DNA of 23,018 nt from JAZNGX01 sp045576675. Its GTDB lineage: Bacteria; Bacillota; Clostridia; Monoglobales; Firm-18. This document shows positions 23,018-23,018 of the stretch, in pieces; the first letter of the stretch is position 1, and the number at the start of each line of letters is the position of its first letter. Location: the NCBI GenBank assembly GCA_045576675.1, contig JAZNGX010000001.1:1-23018 (forward strand), written 5' to 3'. Under the pieces are notes generated by a model. The model saw nothing but the letters and a program-made list of their open reading frames with translations, did not search any database and had not been told where the DNA came from. A program made the translations under genes and the position numbers.

Positions 23018-23018
23018 G

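Noticed and set aside
1..23018. CRISPR arrays, toxin-antitoxin pairs, rRNA genes or defence operons.
   Set aside because: No regular 25-40 bp repeats with unique spacers, no paired small genes of known toxin type and no rRNA sequence were seen in the window.

Overview
The window looks like chromosomal DNA of an anaerobic, low-GC Gram-positive bacterium of the class Clostridia, probably a gut Oscillospiraceae- or Lachnospiraceae-like lineage. The grounds are AT-rich genes with strong AGGAGG-type ribosome binding sites and frequent GTG/TTG starts, SLH-domain and YitT proteins, a biotin-dependent sodium-pump decarboxylase operon, a BspA-like leucine-rich-repeat surface protein, and intrinsic terminators after most units. 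No genus can be named from the sequence alone.

Layout. Bases 1 to about 265 carry the right end of an IS256/Mutator-family insertion sequence (last 25 codons of the transposase, nested hairpins, probable terminal repeat). Next come two coupled minus-strand genes (an HD-domain hydrolase and an SLH-domain exported protein), then plus-strand genes for a phage-lysin-like amidase, a YitT membrane protein, an RsuA/RluB pseudouridine synthase and a small unknown protein. Bases 5091-10046 form a tight five-gene operon: MmdA-like carboxyltransferase, OadG-like small membrane subunit, biotin carrier, OadB sodium-translocating subunit and OadA-like carboxyltransferase. It thus pairs one carboxyltransferase of each transcarboxylase type with a single biotin carrier and a membrane pump. 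An RpiR-type regulator and a BaiN/HI0933-type flavoprotein follow, then a stand-alone FeoA.

Bases 12551-12869 are a non-coding composite repeat of palindromes flanked by two copies of the same hairpin. A minus-strand MerR/GyrI-domain regulator follows. In the divergent gap lies a MerR-type promoter (19-bp spacer with a central dyad) that points into a 1306-residue secreted protein. That protein has an FG-GAP-like propeller, two Ser/Thr/Gly-rich amphipathic segments, an FN3 domain and an Ig-like domain, and its base composition differs from its neighbours. A small lipoprotein and a DUF805 protein follow. A non-coding stretch then holds two long palindromes and three exact 10-bp repeats spaced 20 bp apart.

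The minus-strand BspA-like protein gene (18985-21963) has the most unusual upstream region. A promoter predicts a transcript that starts at the base of a 134-nt nested stem, followed by a terminator-like hairpin with U runs just before the ribosome binding site. The last strand of the long stem could instead pair with the terminator, as in a riboswitch or attenuator. I match it to no family I know.

At the right edge is a 45-nt 3' fragment of an initiator tRNA-Met on the minus strand, followed by a terminator. Its orientation implies an attachment-site scar: an integrated element lies to the right (22505 onward), with repeat clusters that could be integrase arm sites and the ends of one or two small genes, while host chromosome lies to the left.
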